Shown: positions 48,706 through 57,826, counted from the stretch's first letter. The stretch is 64,000 nt of DNA from Collinsella sp. MSK.8.10 (GCF_019041915.1 NZ_JAHPYF010000002.1:1-64000); one strand, 5' to 3'. Made by a program: numbers and translations. Notes: a model not told the origin generated them from the letters alone.

Positions 48706-50124
48706 ATGGCCCTCATCACTTCGTACCACGTCCCCGGCCTTTACGTCGAGGACCACAGCATCGACGTCCCCCTTGACTGGCGCGGCCTGGAGCCGATGCT
48801 CCTGGCCGTCGGCAGCACCATGCGCCGCGGCGCTATGCCGGCACCAATCGCCGGCGCGCCCGAGAGCATCAAGCTCTTCTACCGCGTGGTTTGCGCGCCC
48901 GACCGCATCAACGACGATCTGCCGCTGCTCCTGTTTTTGCAGGGCGGCCCCGGCGGCGAGAGCCCGCGTCCGCTGTCGCCCACAAGCGACGGCTGGATCG
49001 AGGAGGCCGTCAAGCATTTCCGCGTGGTCCTTCCCGACCAGCGCGGCACCGGACGCAGCAGCTGCGTGGACGGACGCACGATCAAGGCACTGGGTGATCG
49101 CGCAACGGCCGCCGGCGCCGATACAGCACGCTCGCAGGCGGACTTCCTCAAGCGCCACCTCGCCAGCTCCATCGTGCGCGATTTTGAATACCTGCGACTG
49201 GTGGGCTTTGGCGGCAAGCCGTGGGTCACACTCGGCCAGAGCTACGGCGGCTTTTTGACGCTGAGCTATCTGTCGCTCTTCCCCGAGGGCGTGGCGGCGA
49301 GCTTTACCTGCGGCGGAATCCCCCACGTGCCGGCGAGCGCAAGCGAGGTCTACGCGCATACCTTCCCGCGCATGGCCGCCAAGACGCAGCAGTATTATGA
49401 CCGCTACCCCGCTGACGTCGAACGCGTGGCAGCCCTGGCCGATGCGCTCGAGGCTCAGAAGCCCGTGCTGCCCGACGGCTCGCCGATGACGGTCGAGCGC
49501 CTTCAGCTCATGGGCAGCGACTTTGGCATGAAGCCGAGCTTTGAGCGCATGCATTGGATTATCGATCACGCTTTTGTTGACGGCGACGGCACGCCGACCT
49601 GCGGCGCCTCGGTATCTGACAGCTTTTTGATGCGCGCCTTCGAGCGCACCAACACGCGTACAAACCCGCTGTACTGGACACTGCAGGAGTTCATCTACGC
49701 CGACGGCGACACCATGCCCATTGGCTGGGCCGCGGCTGAAGAGAAGGCTCACCGCGCCGAGTTCGACACCCTCGCGCGCCCGCTCATGTTTACCGGCGAG
49801 GCCATGTTCCCGTGGATGTTTGAGCAGATGCCCGAGCTTAAGCCGTTTAAGCCCGCCATGGACCTGCTGATGGAAGACACCAGCTGGGACAAGATCTACG
49901 ACCCGCAGCGCCTGGCCTGCAACGAGGTGCCGCTCCAGGCCGCGGTGTATTTCGACGACATGTACGTGGATTCGAGCCTGCAGCTCGATACGCTCAGCCG
50001 CGTGGGCAACTCGCATGCCTGGGTGACCAACGAGTTCGAGCACGACGGCCTGCACGGCAGCGTGGTGTTCAAGCACCTCTTCGACGAAGCCCTCAACCGC
50101 GGAGACCTGCGCCGGATCTTCTAG
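48706..50124 (+). CDS. Alpha/beta hydrolase, prolyl aminopeptidase-like
   Basis: ATG 48706 follows GGAAG by seven bases and gives 472 residues; an upstream in-frame ATG would add 27 residues over the proA promoter. Features are LLLFLQGGPGGESPRP (oxyanion loop), VVLPDQRGTGRSS and the nucleophile elbow GQSYGGFLTLSYL. The Asp/His of the triad lie late, with His probably in NEFEHDGLHGSVVFKHLFDE. This matches S33-family prolyl aminopeptidases, which release N-terminal proline from peptides. Its place between proA and proB fits a link to proline supply, though only by position. Confidence 0.82.
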   Translation: MALITSYHVPGLYVEDHSIDVPLDWRGLEPMLLAVGSTMRRGAMPAPIAGAPESIKLFYRVVCAPDRINDDLPLLLFLQGGPGGESPRPLSPTSDGWIEEAVKHFRVVLPDQRGTGRSSCVDGRTIKALGDRATAAGADTARSQADFLKRHLASSIVRDFEYLRLVGFGGKPWVTLGQSYGGFLTLSYLSLFPEGVAASFTCGGIPHVPASASEVYAHTFPRMAAKTQQYYDRYPADVERVAALADALEAQKPVLPDGSPMTVERLQLMGSDFGMKPSFERMHWIIDHAFVDGDGTPTCGASVSDSFLMRAFERTNTRTNPLYWTLQEFIYADGDTMPIGWAAAEEKAHRAEFDTLARPLMFTGEAMFPWMFEQMPELKPFKPAMDLLMEDTSWDKIYDPQRLACNEVPLQAAVYFDDMYVDSSLQLDTLSRVGNSHAWVTNEFEHDGLHGSVVFKHLFDEALNRGDLRRIF

Positions 50125-50125
50125 C

Positions 50126-50180
50126 AAAGGGGCGTCCCCACCTGCCGGCACAAAAGGAACGTCCCCAAGTGCCGGCACGA
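50126..50180. repeat. Degenerate family B-like repeats
   Basis: GGGGCGTCCCCACCTGCCGGCAC and GGAACGTCCCCAAGTGCCGGCAC follow each other. The GGAACGTCCCCA text is the reverse complement of the TGGGGACGTTC core seen at 43229 and 62781. Confidence 0.55.
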
Positions 50181-50226
50181 GAAAGACAGCGCTGCGGGAA
50201 ACGATCCGCAGCGCTGTCTTTCTTTA
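50181..50226. terminator. Bidirectional terminator between the hydrolase gene and proB
   Basis: A 17-bp perfect stem (50181-50197 with 50206-50222) followed by TTTA; it serves two convergent genes. Confidence 0.9.
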
Positions 50227-51351
50227 TGCAAATACGATCAAGTTATCCCTGTGTATCGCCGGCTTCTCGGCCAGGTTAGCGAGCAGGCGGTTGCTGGCGA
50301 TCTGGTCCTGGCGGCGGCCGGCGGCAAGTTCCAGCACGTCCGAATCGGCCTCGGCGATACCGCGGGCGACGACCATACCGCTCGGATCGCACACATCGAG
50401 CACATCGCCCTCGGCAAACTGGCCATCGACCTCGCGAATACCCACCGCAAGCAAGGAAGAGCCACGGCTGACCAGCGCCTTCGCGGCGCCGTCATCGACC
50501 GTTACCGAGCCATGCGCCTTGTCACCCAGCGCGATCCACAGCTTGCGGGGTGCGATGTCCAGACGCTCCGCCGGCGGATCGAACAGCGTGCCCACGCTCT
50601 CGCCGCGGGCGAGGCGCACGAGCGCATCGGGCTCCTCGCCCGAGCAAATCACGCTCTGAATGCCCGCCGTCATCAGGATGCGGCTCGCGCGGATCTTGGT
50701 AATCATGCCGCCCGTTCCCACCGATGTGGAAGAATCGCCCGCCGAGGCAATAATCTTGGCATCGATCTTATGCACGACAGGAACAAACTCGGCCGTGGGG
50801 TCCTCATGCGGATTGGCAGTATAGAGACCATCGATGTCCGAGAGCGTCACGCACAGATCGGCAGAAACCAGGCAGCTCACAAGCGCCGCCAGTGTGTCGT
50901 TGTCGCCAAACTTAATCTCATCGACGGTAACGGTATCGTTCTCGTTGACGACCGGCACCACGCCAAGCTCCACGAGGCGCAGCAGGGCGTCGCGCGCATG
51001 CAGGTAGGACGTGCGGCGGGCCGTGTCGTGGCGCGTGAGCAGTACGAGCGAGGTGAGCAGGTCGCGCGCATGGAACTCCTCGTCGTAGGCCGACGAGATG
51101 ATGCACTGACCGGCCGAGGCGCAAGCCTGTAAGCTCGGCAGGTCACCGACCGGCTTGCGTTCGAAGCCCAGCACGGGATAGCCACAGGCGATAGCGCCCG
51201 AGCTCACCACGACCAGACGCCAGCCGAGCTTGCGCAGCGCTGCGGCCTGATCGGCAAGTCCGCCGATAAAGGCGCGGTTGACCTTGCCATCGGCACCCAC
51301 CACCGTGGACGAACCGATCTTTACCACCATCGTTTTATAAGAAGTCGTCAT
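50224..51351 (-). CDS. proB: Glutamate 5-kinase
   Basis: The 375-residue protein has the amino-acid kinase fold: MVVKIGSSTVVGADGKVNRA, VVSSGAIACG, VNENDTVTVDEIKFGDNDTL and GTGGMITKIRASRILMTAGI. A PUA domain follows at the C-terminus (LDVCDPSGMVVARGIAEADS). It phosphorylates glutamate as the first step of proline synthesis and is feedback-inhibited by proline in relatives. It shares a strand with proA but is separated by a gene on the opposite strand, so the two are not one transcript. Confidence 0.95.
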   Translation of the reverse strand: MTTSYKTMVVKIGSSTVVGADGKVNRAFIGGLADQAAALRKLGWRLVVVSSGAIACGYPVLGFERKPVGDLPSLQACASAGQCIISSAYDEEFHARDLLTSLVLLTRHDTARRTSYLHARDALLRLVELGVVPVVNENDTVTVDEIKFGDNDTLAALVSCLVSADLCVTLSDIDGLYTANPHEDPTAEFVPVVHKIDAKIIASAGDSSTSVGTGGMITKIRASRILMTAGIQSVICSGEEPDALVRLARGESVGTLFDPPAERLDIAPRKLWIALGDKAHGSVTVDDGAAKALVSRGSSLLAVGIREVDGQFAEGDVLDVCDPSGMVVARGIAEADSDVLELAAGRRQDQIASNRLLANLAEKPAIHRDNLIVFA

Positions 51352-51430
51352 ACGTCAAACCAATCAACTGTTCAGCGAACGGCCGAGCTGGCGGCCAAGG
51401 GAGCGTGACTCGCCCCTACCGCCCAAGGAA

Positions 51431-52936
51431 TTAGTGAGCCCAGGGAAAAGCAGAGGCCGCGGCCATGTTCTTGCGTACGAGCTCGTCGCGCACCTGAGCC
51501 AGGCCCTGCTCCATGCCCACCACATAGGTCTGCGGGTACAGGAAGCGCTTGAAAGCTGCGTCCAGATGATCGAGCGCCCAAGCACAGCGCTCGCGCGCGT
51601 CCTGGATGCTCTCACGCGGAGCCACCGCACTGCCATCGCGCACGATCGGCACCAGCAGCTCGCGATACTCAAGTTCGGACACGTCGGTCACCAGGGCGGC
51701 ATCATTCACGGCCACGAGGGTATTGCCGCGCGCGGCGCCCTCCCCCGCCAGATGGTCCTCGTCGTAGATCATGTCGCAGACCGGGCCGCCAAAGCCGTCG
51801 TAATAACGGCGCACGCGTTGCACGCCCGGGATCGTGCGCTTATAGGGCTGCTCGGAGAGCTTGACCACCGGCGTCCATGGATCTGTCTCGCTCGCACGGC
51901 GGGCGGAAAGCTTGTACACGCCACCCAGCGCCGGCTGGTCATAGCAGGTCGCGAGCTTGGTACCCACGCCAAAGCTATCGATGGGCGCGCCCTGGTCCAG
52001 CAGCGACTGAATCGTGTACTCGTCAAGATCGTTGGAAACCGAGATCCCCACATAGGGCAGGCCCTCGGCATCAAAACGGCCGCGAACATACTTGGAGAGC
52101 TTGGCGAGGTCGCCGGAGTCGATGCGAATAGCCGACAGACGCTCGCCCACCGCCTCCATCTCCTTGGCAACCGTAATGGCATGCTCGCAGCCCTCGCGCA
52201 CGTCATAGGTGTCGATGAGCAGCGTACAGTTCTTGGGGCTCGACTTGGCAAAGGCGCGGAAGGCCTCGAGCTCGGAATCGAAGCTCATCACCCAGCTGTG
52301 CGCATGCGTGCCAAAGACGGGAATACCATAGCGGCGGCCGGCGAGCACATTGGACGTAGAGGAGCAGCCGGCAACGTAGCTCGCGCGCGCAACGGCCAGG
52401 CCGCCATCGGGACCCTGGGCGCGGCGCAGGCCAAACTCCGCCACGGGGCGACCGTCGGCGGCGAGCACCACGCGCGCCGTCTTGGTGGCGACAAGCGTCT
52501 GGAACCCGACGATGTTGAGCAGCGCCGTCTCAAGCAGCTGGCACTCGAGCGCAGGACCGGTGACGCGCACCATGGGCTCGCGCGGAAAGACGAGCTCGCC
52601 CTCGGGGACGGCGTCGATATTTACATGCGCACGAAAATCGCGCAGGTAGTCGAGGAATGCGGACTTGAACATCGCGCCGCCGGCAGGGGCCTCAAGCGAG
52701 GCGAGGTAGTCGATATCCTCGGGCGTAAAGCGCAGGTTCTCGACGAGCTCGGGCAGCTCGGCGGTGCCACACATGACGGCATAGGCGCTGCCAAAGGGAT
52801 GGTCGCGGTAAAACGCGGTAAAACAACCCTGCTCATTGGCCTTGCCGCTCTCCCACAGGCCCTGGGCCATAGTGAGCTCGTACAGATCGGTGAGCATTGC
52901 AATGTCGGTGGGATGCGAGATGTCGGTCAAAGCCAT
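51431..52936 (-). CDS. pncB: Nicotinate phosphoribosyltransferase
   Basis: ATG 52936 after AAAGGTCG gives 501 residues. Motifs are HPTDIAMLTDLYELTMAQGL at the N-terminus, EFGLRRAQGPDGGLAVARAS, VFGTHAHSWVMSFDSELEAF with the catalytic His region, and SAIRIDSGDLAKLSKYVRGR with the ribose-binding Asp. It salvages nicotinate to nicotinate mononucleotide for NAD synthesis. No de novo NAD genes were recognised nearby. NAD salvage is worth noting because the window also encodes an NAD-targeting SIR2 protein, but the genes are 45 kb apart. Confidence 0.93.
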   Translation of the reverse strand: MALTDISHPTDIAMLTDLYELTMAQGLWESGKANEQGCFTAFYRDHPFGSAYAVMCGTAELPELVENLRFTPEDIDYLASLEAPAGGAMFKSAFLDYLRDFRAHVNIDAVPEGELVFPREPMVRVTGPALECQLLETALLNIVGFQTLVATKTARVVLAADGRPVAEFGLRRAQGPDGGLAVARASYVAGCSSTSNVLAGRRYGIPVFGTHAHSWVMSFDSELEAFRAFAKSSPKNCTLLIDTYDVREGCEHAITVAKEMEAVGERLSAIRIDSGDLAKLSKYVRGRFDAEGLPYVGISVSNDLDEYTIQSLLDQGAPIDSFGVGTKLATCYDQPALGGVYKLSARRASETDPWTPVVKLSEQPYKRTIPGVQRVRRYYDGFGGPVCDMIYDEDHLAGEGAARGNTLVAVNDAALVTDVSELEYRELLVPIVRDGSAVAPRESIQDARERCAWALDHLDAAFKRFLYPQTYVVGMEQGLAQVRDELVRKNMAAASAFPWAH

Positions 52937-53020
52937 GGGGCGACCTTTCGGATGTGTGGTGCAGAATTTGAGGGTTGGACGAGAGCAGAGCATGCGGACA
53001 TGACGCCCGATGCGAGTCGG

Positions 53021-53479
53021 TTAGAGCAGGCCCATGCTGGTCAGGATCGTGTAGCCCATAAAGATGACAAACGCGATGAGGGCAAGGACAATGATGATTT
53101 TTTGAGCCGGCGCCATGCCAGGGATCTCGTTCTCGCCCATAGGCTCCTTGGAGGTAACCATGCGCTGGGCAAAGGTCATCTCGTCACGGCTCGGCTTGGG
53201 CTCGACGGACTTGGGACGGGCGGCCTTTTTAGGCTGAGGTTTGGGCGCGGCAGGTGCAGGCTTCGCAGCAGCGGGCTTGGGTGCGGGCGCGGGCGCCGAT
53301 GCGGATGCGGCGTTCGCGGCGGCCTCCTCGGCCTTCGCACGCTCGGCACGCAGGGCAGCCAGCTCCTCACGCTCGCGACGGGCCTCTTCCCGAGCCTCGC
53401 GGCGGGCCTTCTCAGCGCGGAGCTCTTCCAACTCGGCGCGCTCCTCGTCGGACAATGGTTGGGACTCAAGCTCGGCCAT
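53021..53479 (-). CDS. Small tail-anchored coiled-coil protein
   Basis: ATG 53479 behind AGAAAGGG gives 152 residues; an earlier start adds 12. Residues 8-60 form a charged coiled coil (EERAELEELRAEKARREARE), followed by an Ala/Pro/Lys linker (PAPAPKPAAAKPAPAAPKPQ) and one C-terminal membrane helix (IIIVLALIAFVIFMGYTILT). The N-terminus should be cytosolic. No family was recognised. It lies between pncB and tRNA-Ala. Confidence 0.7.
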   Translation of the reverse strand: MAELESQPLSDEERAELEELRAEKARREAREEARREREELAALRAERAKAEEAAANAASASAPAPAPKPAAAKPAPAAPKPQPKKAARPKSVEPKPSRDEMTFAQRMVTSKEPMGENEIPGMAPAQKIIIVLALIAFVIFMGYTILTSMGLL

Positions 53480-53497
53480 GATATAGCCCTTTCTTTT

Positions 53498-53530
53498 AAA
53501 AAAAGCCGCCGACACAATGTCAGCGGCTTA
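53498..53530 (-). terminator. Terminator of tRNA-Ala
   Basis: On the minus strand AAGCCGCTGACA pairs with TGTCGGCGGCTT (one wobble) around TTG, followed by five T. Confidence 0.9.
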
Positions 53531-53543
53531 TCAAATCCATGGG

Positions 53544-53616
53544 TGGAGACGAAGGGAGTCGAACCCTCGGCCTCTGCCATGCGACGGCAGCGCTCTCCCA
53601 ACTGAGCTACGTCCCC
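53544..53616 (-). tRNA. tRNA-Ala (anticodon CGC)
   Basis: The minus-strand cloverleaf shows acceptor GGGGACG/CGTCTCC, D-arm GCTCAGTTGGGAGAGC, anticodon stem CTGCC/GGCAG with loop GTCGCAT (CGC), and T-arm GAGGGTTCGACTCCCTT. It is 73 nt without encoded CCA. A strong terminator lies 14 bp downstream. Confidence 0.95.
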
Positions 53617-53767
53617 AGGACAAGTCGATATTTTACCTACGGCTCGCCAACTGTCAACGCCCAATAACCAGTCTTTTTGGGACGCGGCTATTTTGACAAC
53701 TTTTCGAACAGGCGATCCTCTCGATGATTTTTTAATCCCCGTCCCAGAAAAATCATCAGCGTGCGCT
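53617..53767. other. Spacer upstream of tRNA-Ala
   Basis: About 150 AT-rich bases expected to carry the tRNA-Ala promoter; no other feature seen. Confidence 0.4.
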
Positions 53768-54706
53768 CTACTTTGCGCTGGTGAGGACGCCGGTGGTGTC
53801 GAAGGCGGGGGTGAAGCTCTCGTCTACCGCGCCGCCCTCTTGCCAGAACATCGTCGTAAAACCCAGGTCGTCGGCATGGTCGAGCACCTGCTCGTACTCC
53901 TCACGCGTCACGGCGCGTGCCAGGTCGCCGCCCTGCTCGCGCATGAGCGCATTGGGCGTGTACTGGTTCATAACCGAGATCGGCACGTCGCCCACCGTCT
54001 GCCACACCAGGTCCAGCACGCGACACGAATCGTCTGCATGCCCCGGAAGCACCAGGTGACGCACGATCATGCCACGCTTCATAAGCCCGTCCTCGTCCAC
54101 CAACTCTCCCCCGCGGCGCTCGATCTCGCGCGCCATCTGGGCCAGACCCGACACGGCCACACGCGGGTAATCCTTTATATGGGAGAGCGACTGCGCAAGC
54201 CCGGCATCGGCATATTTAAAGTCGGTGAGCCACACATCGACCAGGTCGCCCAGCGCCGCCACGGCACTCGCGCGCTCGTAACCACTCGTGTTGTAGACGA
54301 TTGGGATAACCAGTCCGCGCGCCCGTGCCGCGGCAATCGCGGCAGGCAACAGGTGCGCATAGTGCGTCGCCGTCACCAAATTGATGTTGTTGGCACCCTG
54401 GTCCTGCAGTTCCAGCATAATCTCGACCAGGCGCTCAGGCGAAATCTCAAGGCCAAAATTGCCGGTCGAGATCTCGTGGTTCTGGCAGTAGATACATTTG
54501 AGCGAGCAGCCGCTAAAGAAGATCGTGCCCGAACCGGCCTCGCCCGAGATAGGCGGCTCCTCCCACATATGAAGCGCGGCGCGGGCCACCTTGAGCGTGT
54601 CGTTAGCACCGCAGACGCCGTGCGCGCCCTCATCGCGCGCCGCACCGCAACGGCGCGGACACAAATGGCAGGCGGGCGAAAAAAGTTCGGTCAACGACGT
54701 CGGCAT
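53768..54706 (-). CDS. PflA-like radical SAM enzyme
   Basis: ATG 54706 lies nine bases from GGAG and gives 312 residues. The radical SAM motif is FFSGCSLKCIYCQNHEIS (CxxxCxxC). An N-terminal CHLCPRRCG with GVCG gives further cysteines, as in PflA-related proteins of the YjjW/AmmeMemoRadiSam type. Later segments NINLVTATHYAHLLPAAIAA and VDVWLTDFKYADAGLAQSLS match the family. It uses S-adenosylmethionine to make a 5'-deoxyadenosyl radical, either to activate a glycyl-radical enzyme or for an unknown modification. No glycyl-radical enzyme gene is near. Confidence 0.85.
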   Translation of the reverse strand: MPTSLTELFSPACHLCPRRCGAARDEGAHGVCGANDTLKVARAALHMWEEPPISGEAGSGTIFFSGCSLKCIYCQNHEISTGNFGLEISPERLVEIMLELQDQGANNINLVTATHYAHLLPAAIAAARARGLVIPIVYNTSGYERASAVAALGDLVDVWLTDFKYADAGLAQSLSHIKDYPRVAVSGLAQMAREIERRGGELVDEDGLMKRGMIVRHLVLPGHADDSCRVLDLVWQTVGDVPISVMNQYTPNALMREQGGDLARAVTREEYEQVLDHADDLGFTTMFWQEGGAVDESFTPAFDTTGVLTSAK

Positions 54707-54834
54707 AAAACCATGCTCCAAAACAACGATTCAGCAGCTCAAACGTAAAGGGATCAACCCCACAGACGGCTCGAGCCCAAGGCGCCGTAATCGTCCGACA
54801 CGATTTTTGTAATGTCAAGACTGGAATCGATAAA

Positions 54835-55000
54835 GTGCCGCTTTATGATGTAGGTATTCCGCCCCCCGCGGAGCAACTGGGTGAACCGTCGCGTTTATTT
54901 AGGGAGCCCACACAGTCGTACCTAGTACAGGTATCCTTCGTTGTTAAGGACGCTGGAACAGTCGATGAGGGCACCCACCTGTTTTAGGTGGGTTCATTTT
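54835..55000 (+). ncRNA. Structured non-coding RNA of unassigned class
   Basis: A 160-nt segment in a 500-bp gene-free gap folds well: terminal GTGCC (54835) pairs with GGCAC (54968-54972), enclosing CCGC/GCGG, CTGGG...CCCACACAG, ACCT/AGGT and TCCTT/AAGGA hairpins. It ends in a Rho-independent terminator (stem 54973-54980 with 54986-54993, then TCATTTT). TTGTAA-16 bp-GATAAA (54807-54834) is promoter-like, but would place the start a few bases inside the closing stem, so the 5' end is uncertain. A raiA-motif-like or 6S-like RNA are the candidates considered; neither could be confirmed. Confidence 0.5.
54973..55000 (+). terminator. Terminator of the structured RNA
   Basis: ACCCACCT/AGGTGGGT stem with a GTTTT loop, followed by TCATTTT. 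Confidence 0.8.
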
Positions 55001-55231
55001 CGTAACGTGGGGGGTGGTTTTCTTTTGCCGAAAATCACCATTACAGTCCATATGGATCCCCGCCGGCATCCCGACAAGCCATCGACAACATCCCAATATC
55101 TGGTAAGCGCGTGATTATCGCTGCGTGCAATTCCATGCACCCCCCTTGGTCGAGTATTATGGTTCGGCTATGCCCTTTGCGCATGGCGTTCTTCTGACCT
55201 TTTCCTTCGACGCTTGGCGGTTTTTAGATTC
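55001..55231. other. Gene-free region before the WecA/TagO-like gene
   Basis: About 230 bp with no gene or repeat recognised; it presumably holds the promoter of the next gene. Confidence 0.35.
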
Positions 55232-56431
55232 ATGGCTTCATCCCCGAGCTACATACCGTACCTATGCGTGGCAGCGGCGGCCTTTATCACGACCTTCCTC
55301 ACGGTACCCCTGGTCAAGCGCCTGGCAATCAAGCTCGACGCCGTCGACTATCCTTCTAAGCGCCGCATCAACACCAAGCCCATCCCGCGTTTGGGCGGAA
55401 CGGCGGTGTTTTTGGGCCTGGTCGTCGCCTGCACTGTGCAAATCCTAGGCACCTGGTACCTGGGTTGGCCGCCCGTTTTGGTGCCCCACCCCCGTCTGCA
55501 CATCAGCTACCCCATACTTGCGCTTTCTTTTACCGTTATCTTTGCGACCGGCGCCATCGACGACGTCTTCCAGCTCACGCCCAAGCAAAAGCTGGCCGGA
55601 CAGGTCCTCGCCGCGCTTATCGCCTGCATGGGCGGCCTGCGGATCGGCGTCATCGTCAACCCGTTTGCTCCCGGCGAGATCATGCTCGGATGGCTCGCCT
55701 ACCCCATTACCGTGATCTATCTGGTGGCATTCACCAACATCATTAACCTCATCGACGGCCTCGACGGCTTGGCCACGGGCATCTGCGGCATCGCATCGTT
55801 CACCATGTTTTCGATGGCTGTTCTCTCGGGCCGCATCGACGCCGCCGCGCTCTCCATTGCGCTCTTTGGCGCCTGTCTGGCCTTTTTGCGCTACAACTTC
55901 AACCCCGCAAGTATCTTCTTGGGCGACTCGGGGTCGTTGCTTCTGGGCTTTGCGCTGGGCTCCATCTCGCTGCTCAACGTGAGCCGCACCGCCGCACTCA
56001 CCTCGCTTATCATCCCGCTCATCGTTGCCGGCGTGCCTATCATCGACACGTTTAGCGCCATCGTGCGCCGCAAGCGCGCCCACATTAGCATCGGGCAGGC
56101 CGACAAGGGCCACATCCACCACCGCCTGATCCAAGAAGGCTACAACCAAAAACAGGCTGTGCTGCTCATCTATGCCTGGTGCATCATGCTTTCGGCCGGC
56201 GCCGCCGCGATTAACCAGGTCGAGGTGCCCATGCGCGTGCTCATCTTTACCGTGCTCGCCATTGGCTCGGCGGCCTTCGCCAAGCACCTGCACCTGTTTG
56301 AGCCCGTGCTGCGCCACCATTACAACAAGCGCACGCACGAGGACGAGCTCGTCACCCCCGACGACCCCGCCTTTAAGCAGGAGGAGCAGGCAGCTGAGGA
56401 ACGTAAGGAAGAGCGCCACCACAAGCTCTAG
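55232..56431 (+). CDS. Undecaprenyl-phosphate GlcNAc-1-phosphate transferase (WecA/TagO/MraY family)
   Basis: ATG 55232 gives 399 residues with about ten membrane helices; a TTG 18 bp upstream is an alternative. Diagnostic motifs are GAIDDVFQLTPKQKLAGQVL (DDxxxLxxxxK), NIINLIDGLDGLATGICGIA, FLGDSGSLLLGF and the C-terminal cytosolic loop KGHIHHRLIQEGY, whose HxHHR separates WecA/TagO from MraY. It loads the first sugar phosphate on the lipid carrier for teichoic acid or other wall polysaccharide. That makes it the likely initiating enzyme for the glycan built by the glycosyltransferases at 12-20 kb. The tail is highly charged. Confidence 0.92.
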   Translation: MASSPSYIPYLCVAAAAFITTFLTVPLVKRLAIKLDAVDYPSKRRINTKPIPRLGGTAVFLGLVVACTVQILGTWYLGWPPVLVPHPRLHISYPILALSFTVIFATGAIDDVFQLTPKQKLAGQVLAALIACMGGLRIGVIVNPFAPGEIMLGWLAYPITVIYLVAFTNIINLIDGLDGLATGICGIASFTMFSMAVLSGRIDAAALSIALFGACLAFLRYNFNPASIFLGDSGSLLLGFALGSISLLNVSRTAALTSLIIPLIVAGVPIIDTFSAIVRRKRAHISIGQADKGHIHHRLIQEGYNQKQAVLLIYAWCIMLSAGAAAINQVEVPMRVLIFTVLAIGSAAFAKHLHLFEPVLRHHYNKRTHEDELVTPDDPAFKQEEQAAEERKEERHHKL

Positions 56432-56590
56432 GGCAAGCTGCCGAGGATGTGCCAAGGCGTTGGCAGCCGTTCGCGCGAACGCCGCGGCGGACTTGAAAGC
56501 CGGCCCCTGGCAGTCCCTCACCCACTCACGCCCACCCCTCTCAATAAACACGCTATCATCAAAACCTGCGAACGAACGTTAGGAGCAATC
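56432..56590. other. Spacer before trpS
   Basis: About 160 bp; no T-box specifier hairpin or antiterminator sequence was seen despite the aminoacyl-tRNA synthetase downstream. Confidence 0.45.
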
Positions 56591-57640
56591 ATGCCAAACG
56601 AGAACAGCTACGAAGTCGCGCTGCAAAAGAGCAACGCCATTCGCGAGGGCCTGACCAAGACGCCCGAGAAGTTCACCATGCTTACCGGCGACCGCCCCAC
56701 CGGCCGTCTGCACCTGGGTCACTACTTTGGCACCCTCAAGGGCCGCGTGGAGCTGCAGAACATGGGCGCCAGGACCAACGTACTCATCGCCGACTACCAG
56801 GTCATCACCGACCGCGACACCACCGAGCACATCCAGGACAACGTGTACAACATGGTCATGGACTACCTTGCCTGCGGCATCGACCCCGACAAGACCATGA
56901 TCTACGCGCACTCCGCCGTGCCCGCCGCCAACCAGCTCATGCTGCCGTTCCTGTCGCTGGTGTCCGAGGCCGAGCTGGCGCGCAACCCCACGGTCAAGGC
57001 CGAGATGGAGGCCTCGGGGCACGAGCTCACCGGCCTTCTGCTCACCTACCCGGTGCACCAGGCCTGCGACATCCTGTTCTGCAAGGGCAATGTGGTGCCC
57101 GTCGGCCGCGACCAGCTGCCGCACATCGAGCTCACCCGCACCATCGCCCGCCGCTTTAACAACCGCTACGGCAAGGTGTTCCCCGAGGTCGACGCGCTGC
57201 TGTCCGAGACCCCGCTGCTGCCCGGCCTGGACGGTCGCAAGATGAGCAAGAGCTACGGCAACGCCATCAACATCTCGATGACCGCCGAGGAGACGGCCAA
57301 GCGCATCAAGAAGAGCCAGACCGACTCCGAGCGCATGATCACGTTCGATCCCGAGAACCGCCCCGGCGTGTCCGGCCTGCTTTCGACGGCCGCCATCTGC
57401 ACCGGCCGTTCCGAGGTCGAGATTGCCGAGGAGATTGGCATGGGCGGCTCCGGCCAGCTCAAGAAGTACGTGACCGAGGCCGTCAACGAGTACTTCGCAC
57501 CGATCCGCGAGCGTCGCCAGCGCTACGAGAACGATCTGGACTATGTGAAGGACGTCCTTCACGAGGGCAACCGTCGCGCCAACGAGATCGCCGATCAGAC
57601 CCTGGCAGAGGTTCAGGACGCCATGGGCATGGTGTACTAG
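56591..57640 (+). CDS. trpS: Tryptophanyl-tRNA synthetase
   Basis: ATG 56591 after AGGAGC gives 349 residues. Class I motifs are TGRLHLGHYFGTLKGRVELQ (HIGH variant HLGH) and LDGRKMSKSYGNAI (KMSKS). Other family segments are VLIADYQVITDRD, HSAVPAANQLMLPFLSLVSE and VPVGRDQLPHIELTRTIARR. It charges tRNA-Trp in the cytosol. The longer upstream open frame has no ribosome site. A strong hairpin lies 110 bp downstream. Confidence 0.95.
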   Translation: MPNENSYEVALQKSNAIREGLTKTPEKFTMLTGDRPTGRLHLGHYFGTLKGRVELQNMGARTNVLIADYQVITDRDTTEHIQDNVYNMVMDYLACGIDPDKTMIYAHSAVPAANQLMLPFLSLVSEAELARNPTVKAEMEASGHELTGLLLTYPVHQACDILFCKGNVVPVGRDQLPHIELTRTIARRFNNRYGKVFPEVDALLSETPLLPGLDGRKMSKSYGNAINISMTAEETAKRIKKSQTDSERMITFDPENRPGVSGLLSTAAICTGRSEVEIAEEIGMGGSGQLKKYVTEAVNEYFAPIRERRQRYENDLDYVKDVLHEGNRRANEIADQTLAEVQDAMGMVY

Positions 57641-57750
57641 ACCGATTTGCTGGCTTGAGCTTTCGATTGCTTTAGGGCGGGCGCTACGACGTCCGCCTTT
57701 TTCGGAGCCGGACTGCTTCGGCTCCGCCCATTGCACTCCCCCGATAAACA

Positions 57751-57792
57751 GGAACGGGCCCGCCGGCAGTCAGTTGCCGGCGGGCCCGTTCC
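57751..57792. terminator. Long perfect hairpin downstream of trpS
   Basis: An 18-bp GC-rich perfect stem (57751-57768 with 57775-57792) with GTCAGT loop. No T-tract follows, so it may terminate poorly on its own or stabilise the trpS 3' end. Confidence 0.6.
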
Positions 57793-57826
57793 CGAAGTAC
57801 ACCGTTGAATCGCACAGAGGGGAGGA

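Noticed and set aside
54835..55000. 6S RNA, SRP RNA, tmRNA or RNase P RNA
   Set aside because: SRP, tmRNA and RNase P motifs are absent; the fold is branched and not rod-like as in 6S, so no class was assigned.
56432..56590. T-box leader for trpS
   Set aside because: The spacer is too short and lacks specifier and antiterminator motifs.
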